In this document: piece by piece, positions 23,530 to 31,065 of the stretch
Layout: each line of letters opens with the position of its first letter
Position numbering within the stretch: the stretch's first letter is position 1
NCBI GenBank assembly: GCA_028117185.1
Contig: JAOHHD010000018.1
Location: forward strand, 1 to 31,065
Length of the DNA: 31,065 nt
Direction: 5' to 3'
From: Luminiphilus sp.
Lineage (GTDB): Bacteria > Pseudomonadota > Gammaproteobacteria > Pseudomonadales > Halieaceae
The notes under the pieces: model-generated
Databases searched by the model: none
What the model saw: only the letters and a program-made list of their open reading frames with translations
What the model was told of the DNA's origin: nothing
Translations under genes and position numbers: made by a program

Positions 23530-24326
23530 GAGTCGTCACTCAGTAATGTTGCCAAGAGTGGATTGTGGTCGGACGTCGTGACTTTGTGGGTCGTGGTGTG
23601 CCCCCAAGTCAGGCCGCGGACATACAGGTGGTCCAATGGCCTTCCCAATACGGTAACCCGATGGTCGGGGTCAAACGGCACGGCCACCAATCCCATCATG
23701 GCAGTAAAATGCTGCAGCACTTGCTGCCTTGCTGGACTCCATGTATTCAGATCTCCACCAAAAATCATCGGTCCATCGTGTGCTGTTATTAAATCAGTCA
23801 GGGCGGCAAGCTGGTTTTGGTAATCGCTCACGCCGAGGGTGAAATTGATGGCATGGAGGTTCATAGCGAGCAGCTTCTCCTGCCGGTCAATGAGTGGGTA
23901 CAGGGTGACACTGGTTGCTTTAGGCGATCGCAACCAGGGTTCTAGCGCGAGCAGGTGACACTGCACGAGGTGTGGTGTTCTGGCCAGGGTGAGGACGCCT
24001 GTCGGTGTCCCATTTTGTACGTAGCCCGGAGCAAAAGCGGGGAACAACGCCTCATCAACGAGGCTGGGTAGTTGGCGACTCGGTACCGCCTCTTGCACAA
24101 ACATTAATTGCGCCGCATTGGCTAACGCGGCGACTTCATCCATTACGGCTGGCTGCTGGACCTTGTGTACATTCCAGCTGAACACATTTAGGGGAAACGC
24201 TAAGCCGCCAACGGTGGCCACACGTCGAGCGGCCCGCAGCGCGGTGCCGCACTGCTTGGCGTCGGCGGCTGAGGCCGCCTGCGGCAAGGGCGCCTCGGCG
24301 GTCGCTCCGCTGGCACACACCGTCAC
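23526..24326 (-). CDS. Endonuclease/exonuclease/phosphatase (EEP) family protein, probably exported
   Basis: A metal-dependent phosphohydrolase of 266 residues from the first usable GTG. EEP motifs are complete: FSWNVHKVQ (metal Asn), FVQEAV (metal Glu), MNLHAINF, FGGDLNTWS (Asp and Asn), LDHLYVRG and TTSDHNPLLATL (Asp and His). Substrate could be nucleic acid, phospholipid or a small phosphoester. With GTG 24326 the protein has no full signal peptide, but the frame stays open to 24398 and encodes a good one just upstream (NQLLYGLLTLAVTVCA). That stretch has no ATG, GTG or TTG; ATT at 24392 is a possible start. It lies 14 bases after the NTF2-like stop and is coupled to the DUF5329 gene. Confidence 0.75.
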   Translation of the reverse strand: MTVCASGATAEAPLPQAASAADAKQCGTALRAARRVATVGGLAFPLNVFSWNVHKVQQPAVMDEVAALANAAQLMFVQEAVPSRQLPSLVDEALFPAFAPGYVQNGTPTGVLTLARTPHLVQCHLLALEPWLRSPKATSVTLYPLIDRQEKLLAMNLHAINFTLGVSDYQNQLAALTDLITAHDGPMIFGGDLNTWSPARQQVLQHFTAMMGLVAVPFDPDHRVTVLGRPLDHLYVRGLTWGHTTTHKVTTSDHNPLLATLLSDDS

Positions 24327-24406
24327 TGCCAGTGTTAGCAGCCCGTAAAGCAGCTGATTACGGATGACGAGCGTAAAAGAGATCAGTTTAATGACGGCAT
24401 CTCAGA

Positions 24407-24817
24407 TTAAGGGTGCTGATGAGTACCGCGCACCACTAATTCGTGTCGCGCTATTTTCCACGAGTCGTGGGTTTGGACAAGCTCGGTCAGGTAGGTCGCC
24501 CACAGCGTAAACGTCCCGCCAGCGGGCGTTTTGAGAAAATGGAGTGCCTGGACATCGGTCCGCGCGGATGCGCGATTCCCCGCTAGTTTAACCAGCGGGG
24601 GACTGAGCAGATGTTGGGTTCCTGTAAAGGCATCGAGTTGGCTGCTGACGGAGGCAACCCACTGATCGGCGCCACGAACAACAGACTCCCCAAAACCCAC
24701 AATTTCCACATCGTCGTCGAAGCAGTCGCGATAGGCGGCCATATCGTTATCGTCTACGGCGGCGGCATAAGACAGCATCAGGTCCTGAATGCATTGACGG
24801 TCATCGGTTGCGGTCAT
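24407..24817 (-). CDS. NTF2-like protein (SnoaL_4), possible Rieske-oxygenase companion
   Basis: A 136-residue NTF2-like protein: CIQDLMLSYAAAVDDNDMAAY, RDCFDDDVEIVGFGE, VVRGADQWV and DSWKIARHELVVRG are typical of SnoaL_4 domains. The beta subunits of ring-hydroxylating oxygenases have the same fold, and this gene directly follows the Rieske alpha-type gene, so it may be an associated subunit or act on the same substrate; that is inference. I chose ATG 24817, with AGGGAG about 9 bases upstream; a GTG at 24841 overlaps the Rieske stop and would add eight residues. The EEP gene follows closely. Confidence 0.8.
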   Translation of the reverse strand: MTATDDRQCIQDLMLSYAAAVDDNDMAAYRDCFDDDVEIVGFGESVVRGADQWVASVSSQLDAFTGTQHLLSPPLVKLAGNRASARTDVQALHFLKTPAGGTFTLWATYLTELVQTHDSWKIARHELVVRGTHQHP

Positions 24818-24837
24818 AGTCGATTTCTCCCTCAGGG

Positions 24838-26193
24838 TCACAGCTTGCCCGCAATATAGTCGTCAATACGTTCGTGGTACCGGCTAATGCGCTTCTCTTG
24901 GCCTGATAAGTAGGCGCCTGTGAAGCCCCTTGAGCGTACCCCGCGCTGTTGGGTCACCAGCACGGCCACATCATCTTCAATGGCGGGGCCGATGGACTCT
25001 TCGTCTAAGTTGAGCCACCGTACCGGCGCATCGCCCTGACCGTCGCCTATAAGTGAATCAGTGGCACTCATACCGTCATCCATTTCGGCCTGAATGCTAG
25101 CCGGGCTGGCATACCACCAGTTATCAAATAGACACTGTTCTGGGTCGCTTGGATGCGGCCGGGCCCTTAAAAAGTGAAAGCCGTCAGCCCAGAGCGACAC
25201 CGCAAAATTCGGGAAAATCGTATAGTGAAAGGCATCGGTCAGCTGCTCATCCGGCACCGCGCTGTAATGGGTATAGCCTTTTTCAGGCCCCAGCGCTCGC
25301 TTTGCTTCCTGCAAAGCTTCTCGGGTGTCATCGGGCCTGCCGGTAAACTGATCGGGGTCGAGGGACCAATAGGCGAGCAGTGACGCAAGGGGCTCTGCTA
25401 TTTTCCCCTCGGCATCTGTCACGCCCGCACCATACCCCCCCTTCATGACCATGCGCGCGTGCCCCTCGTCGGCGAGGTCGAAACGTGTCTCCTTGAAGTA
25501 GGTATTGATGCCACCCGCAATGGCAGTGCGATCCGTTGAAGGGGTTGCACCCATGTGAACGGTGGGCACGTGATAGGACTCATTAAAATTATCCAGCACG
25601 GCCTTCCAGTTACAAGGGAGCCATACGGTGTTGGCCATCGTGCGTTGCCAGTTGTCGACCTCTCGGGCGTTCCACTCATCCCAAATAGGTCCAAGGTAGC
25701 TTCGAAGGGGTTGGCAGTCAGGATCCATGTTGACCCAGATAAAACCCGCGAAGGTCTCGCAGCGCAGTTCGGCTAAACGCAGCTTTCCACAGGGGTTTCC
25801 CTCGGGAAAATCTTCTCGGTCGGGTACGAACTGCAGCTCACCATCGGGTAAAAATGCCCAGCTATGGTAGCGGCAAACGAAACGACGCGGGTTGCTACCT
25901 TTGGGCTCATCGACCAGCGGATTACCGCGGTGCTGACAGACGTTATAAAACGCCTTGATGCTACTGTCTTGCTGACGCACCATTAAAATTTCTTCTCGCC
26001 CAACAGGCTCCATTTGCCAATCACCGGCTTGAGGGATCTCAGCCTCGCGGCCTAACAGCAACCAGACTCGCGTCCACATCCCGTCCCACTCTTGCTCCAT
26101 AAAGTCGTGCGAGGTGTAGCGTGATCCGACAATACGATCGCCCCGAATGGCTTGTTCTGGCCATGTGTCGAGCGTGGGTGCTGGCACTTTCAT
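24838..26193 (-). CDS. Rieske-type aromatic ring-hydroxylating oxygenase, alpha subunit
   Basis: A 451-residue oxygenase component that would hydroxylate an aromatic or other small substrate using electrons from a separate reductase. The N-terminal Rieske domain has Cys86-X-His88 (VCQHRGNP) and Cys107-X2-His110 (VCRYHSW) for the 2Fe-2S cluster. The catalytic domain has DNFNESYHVPTVHMG, giving His208 and His213 as non-heme iron ligands and Asp201 as the likely electron-bridging residue. Length is typical of alpha subunits. The substrate is unknown; no reductase or ferredoxin gene is in the window. ATG 26193 has a GGGAG upstream. It heads a minus-strand run with the NTF2-like, EEP and DUF5329 genes. 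Confidence 0.9.
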   Translation of the reverse strand: MKVPAPTLDTWPEQAIRGDRIVGSRYTSHDFMEQEWDGMWTRVWLLLGREAEIPQAGDWQMEPVGREEILMVRQQDSSIKAFYNVCQHRGNPLVDEPKGSNPRRFVCRYHSWAFLPDGELQFVPDREDFPEGNPCGKLRLAELRCETFAGFIWVNMDPDCQPLRSYLGPIWDEWNAREVDNWQRTMANTVWLPCNWKAVLDNFNESYHVPTVHMGATPSTDRTAIAGGINTYFKETRFDLADEGHARMVMKGGYGAGVTDAEGKIAEPLASLLAYWSLDPDQFTGRPDDTREALQEAKRALGPEKGYTHYSAVPDEQLTDAFHYTIFPNFAVSLWADGFHFLRARPHPSDPEQCLFDNWWYASPASIQAEMDDGMSATDSLIGDGQGDAPVRWLNLDEESIGPAIEDDVAVLVTQQRGVRSRGFTGAYLSGQEKRISRYHERIDDYIAGKL

Positions 26194-26502
26194 AATTGTG
26201 GACTCCCTCGAGGGTCTGTTACCGACTCATCATGAGGGCATTTTACCTGTCTGCCGACGAAAAAAAATACGGGAGTGATGTGGATCTTTAGACTGCTGGC
26301 TAATGGATCTCGGGTTACTGGGGCCTAGGGCGCTCAAAGTTTTATGTAGAGATCCTTAATGGCGCGAACGGTCTTGGAGCGCGATAAAAAACAGCATGCG
26401 ACGCTCGATGGTTGATCAACTCGTTTGGGCGCCGCGGTCTGCGACTAAAAGTTGTACATTTGTTCGGCGTGGTGGCAACGGGCGCGGTAAACGCTAAGCC
26501 GG
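26194..26502. other. Gap upstream of the Rieske gene
   Basis: No supportable gene in these 309 bases. On the minus strand a TAAAAT hexamer near 26240 could be a -10 for the Rieske gene, without a clear -35. A perfect 10-base palindrome, GTTGATCAAC, lies at 26411-26420. No terminator is obvious for the small membrane genes that read into the gap from the right. Confidence 0.4.
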
Positions 26503-26694
26503 TTACGACCAACCAAATATTTTGGCGGCTGCGCCGAAGTAGCACATCCCTATAAAGGCTAGCAGCGCACTGATCAGTGCTAACCACTGCATGCCGGGGG
26601 CGACACGCTCATCACGAGCTAAGCCGATGTCCCCTGCTAGGCTGATGATCCACATGGCCATACAGCCCCAGAAGCCAATCACAAGCCAGCTCAT
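26503..26694 (-). CDS. Small membrane protein, 63 residues
   Basis: A short hydrophobic protein with two likely membrane helices (WLVIGFWGCMAMWIISLAGD near 3-22 and MQWLALISALLAFIGMCYFG near 35-54) joined by a charged loop (ARDERVAPG). No family is recognised. It begins at ATG 26694, 20 bases after the stop of a 37-residue membrane protein on the same strand, and probably shares its transcript. Its ribosome site is weak, which would fit translational coupling. Confidence 0.5.
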   Translation of the reverse strand: MSWLVIGFWGCMAMWIISLAGDIGLARDERVAPGMQWLALISALLAFIGMCYFGAAAKIFGWS

Positions 26695-26714
26695 TGGGTG
26701 GTCGTCGTCTCAGG

Positions 26715-26828
26715 CTACTGTGTCTTATTGGTTCGATCGAGTAATAGCAGCGGTTTTTGCCGAGACGCGGCATCGACACTGATGGCTATCCAAAATACGG
26801 CACAAATGGCTAGTGCAATATAATCCAT
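26715..26828 (-). CDS. Tiny membrane protein, 37 residues
   Basis: A 37-codon gene starting ATG at 26828 and ending TAG at 26715-26717. The product has one hydrophobic helix (YIALAICAVFWIAISVDA) and then a basic tail (SRQKPLLLLDRTNKTQ). The start is supported by AGAGGAG about 6 bases upstream, one of the best ribosome sites in the window. It precedes the 63-residue membrane protein. No homologue is recognised; the size is below usual gene-finder limits, so it may be unannotated in relatives. Confidence 0.55.
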   Translation of the reverse strand: MDYIALAICAVFWIAISVDAASRQKPLLLLDRTNKTQ

Positions 26829-27008
26829 GAAAAACTCCTCTTTTCATATCCCTAATACAAGTATCTACGCGGGTTCAGGCCTATTAGATCCCTCGCTCCA
26901 CGTATTCATTGACGCCTTTAAGACCAGCTTCTCGCTGCTGAAGTGGAACGGGTGTAATGCACGGACGCCAAACACTGTTGGGAGTCTTATAGGGAGAGTT
27001 TCAAGAGA

Positions 27009-27084
27009 TGGTGCCCAGGGGCGGAATCGAACCACCGACACGAGGATTTTCAATCCACTGCTCTACCGACTGAGCTACCTGGGC
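27009..27084 (-). tRNA. tRNA-Phe (anticodon GAA)
   Basis: A 76-base tRNA with encoded CCA. The acceptor stem GCCCAGG/CCTGGGC, D stem GCTC/GAGC and T stem GGTGG/CCGCC all pair, with the usual TTCGATT T loop. The anticodon loop TTGAAAA contains GAA. The anticodon stem GTGGA/TCCTC has one T-T mismatch at positions 28/42. It lies between the RND permease gene and the small membrane genes, all on the minus strand. Confidence 0.96.
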
Positions 27085-27115
27085 AACGACGGGTTTAGCG
27101 CATGAAGCGCCGCGT

Positions 27116-27144
27116 ATTAAACCTGTGCACCCCCTATGCGTCAA
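27116..27144 (-). promoter_or_regulatory. Sigma-70-type promoter of tRNA-Phe
   Basis: On the minus strand TTGACG (27139-27144) and TTTAAT (27116-27121) are separated by 17 bases, each matching consensus at 5 of 6 positions. A GC-rich stretch (ACGCGGCGC) follows the -10, as in discriminators of stringently controlled stable RNA promoters. It lies 32 bases upstream of the mature tRNA 5' end and just after the RND permease stop. Confidence 0.75.
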
Positions 27145-27152
27145 GTTTTGGC

Positions 27153-30100
27153 TTATCGAGTGGGTTGATCGACTGTTGCTATGGTTCCGTCAGTTGGGTC
27201 TGTTTGTGATGCGACGTGGTGATCCGACGCGAGCAAAGAGTAGATCGCCGGCAACAATACCAAAGTAAAGAGGGTCCCAATCAGCATCCCGATGACCAAG
27301 ATAAACCCAATACTGTTGCGGGCTTCTGCGCCGGCACCCGTGACCAAGACGAGAGGAAAGTGACCGAATACGGTGGCGCCTGTTGTCATTAACACCGGCC
27401 GCAGGCGACTCATTGAGGCGGCTTTGATGGCCGCAACTTTACTGAGCCCGTCCATTTGCGCTTGATTAGCAAACTCCACGATCAAGATGGCATTTTTGGA
27501 GATTAGCCCCACTAGGGTGATTAACCCTATTTGAGAATAAATGTTTATGGTGGTGAAGCCGGTAAAGGTAATCACCATTGCCGCAAACAGCGCCAAGGGC
27601 GCTGAGCCTAATAAAATAATGAGCGGATCTCTAAAGCTGTCAAATTGCAGCGCCAATACCAGAAATACCATCACGAGAGACGCGCCTAGCACCCCCACCA
27701 TGGTATTGCCTTCGCGGCGAATCTCACGCGATTCTCCGGTGTAATCCAATACATACCCGGATGGCAACGTGTCTTTGGCAATCCGCTCGACTTCACTGAG
27801 CGCTTGCTCTTTGGTGTACCCCGGAATCACGCCCCCGAACAGTTTAAAGCTGCCTTTTTGTTGAAACCGGGTGAGCGCTCTGGCGGTGGTATTGCGCTCC
27901 AGCGTGGCGAACGCGCCGAAGGGCACCTGGTCGCCCGAAGGGAGCGTGATGGGTGTATCCAATAGTGTTTCAGGCGATCTTTTCAGATTGCGTTTCAGCA
28001 TGGGGATCACGCGGTAGGCACGACCCCGCTCATCGTATCGCGTGATATAGCCCTCTGAAACGAACAGGCTCATTTGCGAGGTGACATCGTTTAGGCTCAT
28101 ACCCAGGTCTGCGAGCCGATCTTTGTCGAGCCGATATTCCACCGAGAGTAGATCGAGTCGTAAGCTGGTATCGATGTATAAAAATAGCCCTGAGGCTTGC
28201 GCTTGTTCCACCATGTCTAGCGCATACGGGCGCATCTCAAGCGTGGAATCTGAAGAGGTAATCACGACCTCTACATCAAACTGTCCTGCCGTGGGCAGCG
28301 CCGGCGTCATAGCGGGAAAAGCGCGCACCGAAGGCACGGTGGCTAGCTTTGCGCCAATGGTGGGCAATAGCGTATGGGTGCTGAGCGCTCGCTCGCCGGG
28401 GGGCACGAACTCATGGCCGCCAAAACCGCCTGAGGGGCCAAATGTTTGCCAGATATAAGTCGTCTCGGGCCTCTCGAGTAAGACCTCAACGGCTTCACTG
28501 AAGCCCTGTAACGTTTCTTCAATCGATGATTCGGGTGCTGCGTCGACTATGAGATTGATCGCGCTTATGTCTTCTACCGGCGCCAATTCTTTGAGCGAAA
28601 ACAGGTAAAGGGGCACAATCAGTAAAGTAAAAAAAACGCCTGCAACGATTAGTTGTGCGCGCCAGCGCAGTGAAAAGTCGATTAATTTGCCGTAGCGGTT
28701 GGAGATGGTTTCAAACCAGCGGTTTACCCAGCGCGTGATGCGCGTCTCGTGCCCGCGGTCGGGACAGACCCATGCACTCATAATGGGCGACAGCGTCAGG
28801 GCAACAAAACCTGAAATCAATACTGCTACTGCGAGTGTGAATGCAAATTCTCTAAACAGAACGCCCGATAACCCTGACAGGAAGCCGATGGGCGCGTACA
28901 CAACCCCTAGCGTTATGGTCATGGCAATGATGGGGGAGAGTAACCGCCGAGAAGAGGCCAGTGCTGCATCGCGCCTGCTCATGCCTTCGCGCAGATTGCG
29001 CGCCACATTCTCGACTACCACAATGGCATCGTCGACCACCAAACCGACCGATAGCACCACCGCTAAAATCGTCAGCAGATTGAGGGAGAACCCCATTGCG
29101 GACATGGCAGCCGCAGTGCCCAAAATGGAAATCGGTATCGTCAACAGGGGTATGGAGGCACTTCTTACTGAACCCATGAGTGCCACGACAACCAGTCCCA
29201 CCAGTAAAACGGTCTCGCCGAGTGTGAGAAAAATCTCGGCAACGGCCTCACGCATGTAGCGAGAATTATCAAATGGAATAGTGAGCTGTAGGTCGGGGGG
29301 GAGAGTGCGGTTGAGATCGTCAACCGCTTCATAGAGAAGGTCGCCAACCGCGATTTCGCTAGTACCAGGCTCTGGGTATACCGGTATGAACACCACTCTA
29401 TCCTGATTAGAGCGCGCCATCCGTGACACCTCCATTGTACCCACTTCAACAGTGCCGACGTCGCCAAGACGGATCTCCATCCCGCTCTCTTGCCGGATCA
29501 GCATATTGGCGAAATCTTCTGGGGATTTGGCCTCGCTATCCGTTTGTAGGTTAATCCGTTGCGAGCCACTCTCGGCCTGACCGAAGGTGCCAATAACATT
29601 GTTGCGGCGCAGCGTGAGCTGAATATCGTTGGTGTCGACGCCTAAGGCGGCCATGCGCCAGGGGTCTAACCAGATACGCATCGCCTGCGGCAAACCATAA
29701 TTGACGGCTCTTTGGACATTAGGCAGTGCAGACAGCCGCGGTAAAATGGCGCGTTGAATGATATCGCTGACTTCGGCATAGGTTCGCGTAGGGGGCACTT
29801 CGACCCCTAAATAAAAGCTCGCGTAAGGCGTGTCTGCGCGACTGATTTCAATTGAGGGGTCCTCAGTGCCTTCTGGCAACTCGAAGCGGATCTGACTGAG
29901 CCGTGTCGACAGCTCGGCTAACACTTTGGTGGTGTCTTGGTTCAGTCGTAACCACAGCGTTACGGTGCTGACCCCGGCCGTTGTGACGGATTCGACATAG
30001 TCGAGTCCCGGTACGCTGCTGGCCACCCGCTCAATGGGCTCAGTGACAAACCCTTGTACCGTCTCGGCGCTGGCGCCAGGGTAGGCGGTAGAGATTGCGA

Positions 30101-30254
30101 TAGAAGAGCTCTCGATCACGGGAAAGGAGATGACCGGGAGGTTAATCGCGGAGCGAATGCCCACTAACAGTAGCGCGATACAAAATACCGCTGCCACAAC
30201 CGGGCGTTCGATAAAAATATCAGTCCAGCGCGGCCGGTTTTGGAGTGAGGTCAC
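27153..30254 (-). CDS. RND efflux permease, HAE1/AcrB-like family
   Basis: An inner-membrane proton-driven efflux pump subunit of 1033 residues, the normal length. The N-terminus IFIERPVVAAVFCIALLLVG is the first membrane helix. Proton-relay acids Asp408 and Asp409 are in GLVVDDAIVVVENVARN, and Lys920 in GLISKNAILIVEFANQ matches the essential TM10 lysine. YPGASAETVQGFVTEPIE is the usual porter-domain start. HAE1-type drug or lipid-like export is more likely than metal export, since heavy-metal pumps have a different TM4 motif. It starts at GTG 30254, overlapping the adaptor gene stop (GTGA), so adaptor and permease are coupled. An outer-membrane partner is not adjacent; the tolC at 10-11 kb is a candidate. 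Confidence 0.94.
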   Translation of the reverse strand: MTSLQNRPRWTDIFIERPVVAAVFCIALLLVGIRSAINLPVISFPVIESSSIAISTAYPGASAETVQGFVTEPIERVASSVPGLDYVESVTTAGVSTVTLWLRLNQDTTKVLAELSTRLSQIRFELPEGTEDPSIEISRADTPYASFYLGVEVPPTRTYAEVSDIIQRAILPRLSALPNVQRAVNYGLPQAMRIWLDPWRMAALGVDTNDIQLTLRRNNVIGTFGQAESGSQRINLQTDSEAKSPEDFANMLIRQESGMEIRLGDVGTVEVGTMEVSRMARSNQDRVVFIPVYPEPGTSEIAVGDLLYEAVDDLNRTLPPDLQLTIPFDNSRYMREAVAEIFLTLGETVLLVGLVVVALMGSVRSASIPLLTIPISILGTAAAMSAMGFSLNLLTILAVVLSVGLVVDDAIVVVENVARNLREGMSRRDAALASSRRLLSPIIAMTITLGVVYAPIGFLSGLSGVLFREFAFTLAVAVLISGFVALTLSPIMSAWVCPDRGHETRITRWVNRWFETISNRYGKLIDFSLRWRAQLIVAGVFFTLLIVPLYLFSLKELAPVEDISAINLIVDAAPESSIEETLQGFSEAVEVLLERPETTYIWQTFGPSGGFGGHEFVPPGERALSTHTLLPTIGAKLATVPSVRAFPAMTPALPTAGQFDVEVVITSSDSTLEMRPYALDMVEQAQASGLFLYIDTSLRLDLLSVEYRLDKDRLADLGMSLNDVTSQMSLFVSEGYITRYDERGRAYRVIPMLKRNLKRSPETLLDTPITLPSGDQVPFGAFATLERNTTARALTRFQQKGSFKLFGGVIPGYTKEQALSEVERIAKDTLPSGYVLDYTGESREIRREGNTMVGVLGASLVMVFLVLALQFDSFRDPLIILLGSAPLALFAAMVITFTGFTTINIYSQIGLITLVGLISKNAILIVEFANQAQMDGLSKVAAIKAASMSRLRPVLMTTGATVFGHFPLVLVTGAGAEARNSIGFILVIGMLIGTLFTLVLLPAIYSLLASDHHVASQTDPTDGTIATVDQPTR

Positions 30255-31065
30255 TCTCTCGGCGCTCCTGCCTGAATGCGCAGCAGCATCTGATCAGTCA
30301 GTTTAAAAGCACCCTTGTCCGCTATGTTGTCGCCCGGATCGAGTGCTCCCCGGATAAAAAAGCGACTGTCGCGTTCACCCCGCACCTCGACTCTGCGCAG
30401 AGATGCCCTGTGGGGGAGGTAGGCGCCGGCTTCTGAGGGTTCAACTACAAATGTGTGAGCGCCCTCTGGGTCCCAGCGGACGCTGCGCGTGGGCACCGAT
30501 AACAGCGCTTCTCTGGGGCCAGTGCTCACTGCTACCTGCACAAGAGCGCCATGGCGCAGCCCTGCTGCTTGCAGTGCTGCGCGCACGTCGTAGGTGCGCG
30601 TTCCTTCGGCGAAGGCATCAGACACTGCGATGATCGTTGCAGGGCCGACCGCATTGCCCGAGATATTACGAATCGTGACGGTGTCGCCAACGCTGAGCTC
30701 AGTGAGCCCCTGCGGCACTTTAAAATCGACCCAGCGTTCTGCGTTTAATCCCGTGAGGGTGGTCAGTACTTCACTGAGATGCATTAAATCGCCGACGCGC
30801 TGAGGGTAAATACCCAACGTGCCGGTAAAGGGTGCGCGCACTGTCGTTCTGCTCAGACGAGCATCCAATACCGCAATTTGTGCTGTGAGGGATAATGTTT
30901 GCGCGGTTAGCGTGTCCAGTTGGTCTTGGGATACCAAGGCATCTGCCTCGAGCGTTTGGTTGCGTCTGAGCTGCGTATTCACCAAGTTCAAGTCGGCTTG
31001 CAGCGCCGTACGTTGCGCCTCCAGATCATCGTTAAATAGCACCAGAATGGCCGCGCCCTTGGGCA
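30251..31065 (-). CDS. RND periplasmic adaptor (membrane fusion protein, HlyD/AcrA-like), N-terminus missing
   Basis: The C-terminal 270 residues of an efflux adaptor that links the RND pump to an outer-membrane channel in the periplasm. The frame is open to the window edge, so the signal peptide and first part of the lipoyl domain are outside. Visible are the lipoyl-like start (PKGAAILVLFNDDLEAQ), a helical hairpin (LNLVNTQLRRNQTLEADALVSQDQLD), the second lipoyl half (AQIAVLDARLSRTTVRAPFTGTLG, shown in parts) with the TTVRAPFTGTLG signature, a beta-barrel and a membrane-proximal domain. It is first in the pair and its TGA overlaps the permease GTG. Confidence 0.9.
   Translation of the reverse strand, partial: PKGAAILVLFNDDLEAQRTALQADLNLVNTQLRRNQTLEADALVSQDQLDTLTAQTLSLTAQIAVLDARLSRTTVRAPFTGTLGIYPQRVGDLMHLSEVLTTLTGLNAERWVDFKVPQGLTELSVGDTVTIRNISGNAVGPATIIAVSDAFAEGTRTYDVRAALQAAGLRHGALVQVAVSTGPREALLSVPTRSVRWDPEGAHTFVVEPSEAGAYLPHRASLRRVEVRGERDSRFFIRGALDPGDNIADKGAFKLTDQMLLRIQAGAPRE

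Noticed and set aside
26342..26587. 81-residue minus-strand frame near the Rieske gene
   Set aside because: Overlaps the more plausible membrane protein frame, basic and low-information, no start site support.
26827..27105. 92-residue + frame across tRNA-Phe
   Set aside because: It is the antisense of the tRNA; the sequence there is explained by the RNA gene.

Overview
The window looks like chromosomal DNA of a free-living, probably marine gammaproteobacterium. The OM60/Halieaceae or wider Cellvibrionales group fits best, but this is a judgement from gene content and moderate GC, not a phylogeny. ParE, RdgC, CpdA, YqiB/DUF1249, TolC and WaaA all resemble gammaproteobacterial versions, and parts of their order (tolC, yqiB, cpdA, parE) match enterobacteria. 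I see no insertion sequence, phage, integrase or CRISPR array.

Layout. (1) 1-325: 3' end of ilvE. (2) 448-4843: an alpha/beta hydrolase coupled to rfbD and rfbB on +, converging on rfbA-rfbC on -; together the four rfb genes make dTDP-L-rhamnose. (3) 5034-8690: a GT4 glycosyltransferase, a SAM methyltransferase and an alpha/alpha-toroid (squalene-cyclase-like) protein in an overlapping + operon, converging on a second methyltransferase; the product is unknown. (4) 8731-11485: waaA (Kdo transferase) converging on tolC. (5) 11610-14891: yqiB-like DUF1249, cpdA and parE. (6) 15130-18321: a secreted YceI protein and, on -, an octaheme cytochrome c with HEAT/TPR repeats whose 5' end lies in a degenerate 13-bp tandem repeat. 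(7) 18724-21540: a class I amidotransferase, glyoxalase I, rdgC coupled to a DUF1653 gene, and a small potassium-channel-like protein. (8) 21732-26193: a secreted ABM-like protein, a small membrane protein and an NTF2-like protein on +, facing a - run of Rieske oxygenase, NTF2-like protein, EEP-family phosphohydrolase and DUF5329 protein. (9) 26503-27144: two tiny membrane proteins and tRNA-Phe(GAA) with a strong promoter. (10) 27153-31065: an RND efflux permease and its periplasmic adaptor, the latter running off the window.

How they work together. Regions 2-4 suggest a cell-envelope glycan/LPS neighbourhood: sugar-nucleotide supply, glycosyl and methyl transfer, and Kdo addition. TolC and the RND pair could form one efflux pump but are 16 kb apart, so this is only possible. 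The least explained parts are the GT-MT-toroid-MT cluster, the 13-bp repeat at the octaheme cytochrome gene, a cluster of five TGGCAG hexamers between rfbA and the glycosyltransferase, and an EEP gene whose signal peptide lies upstream of any normal start codon.
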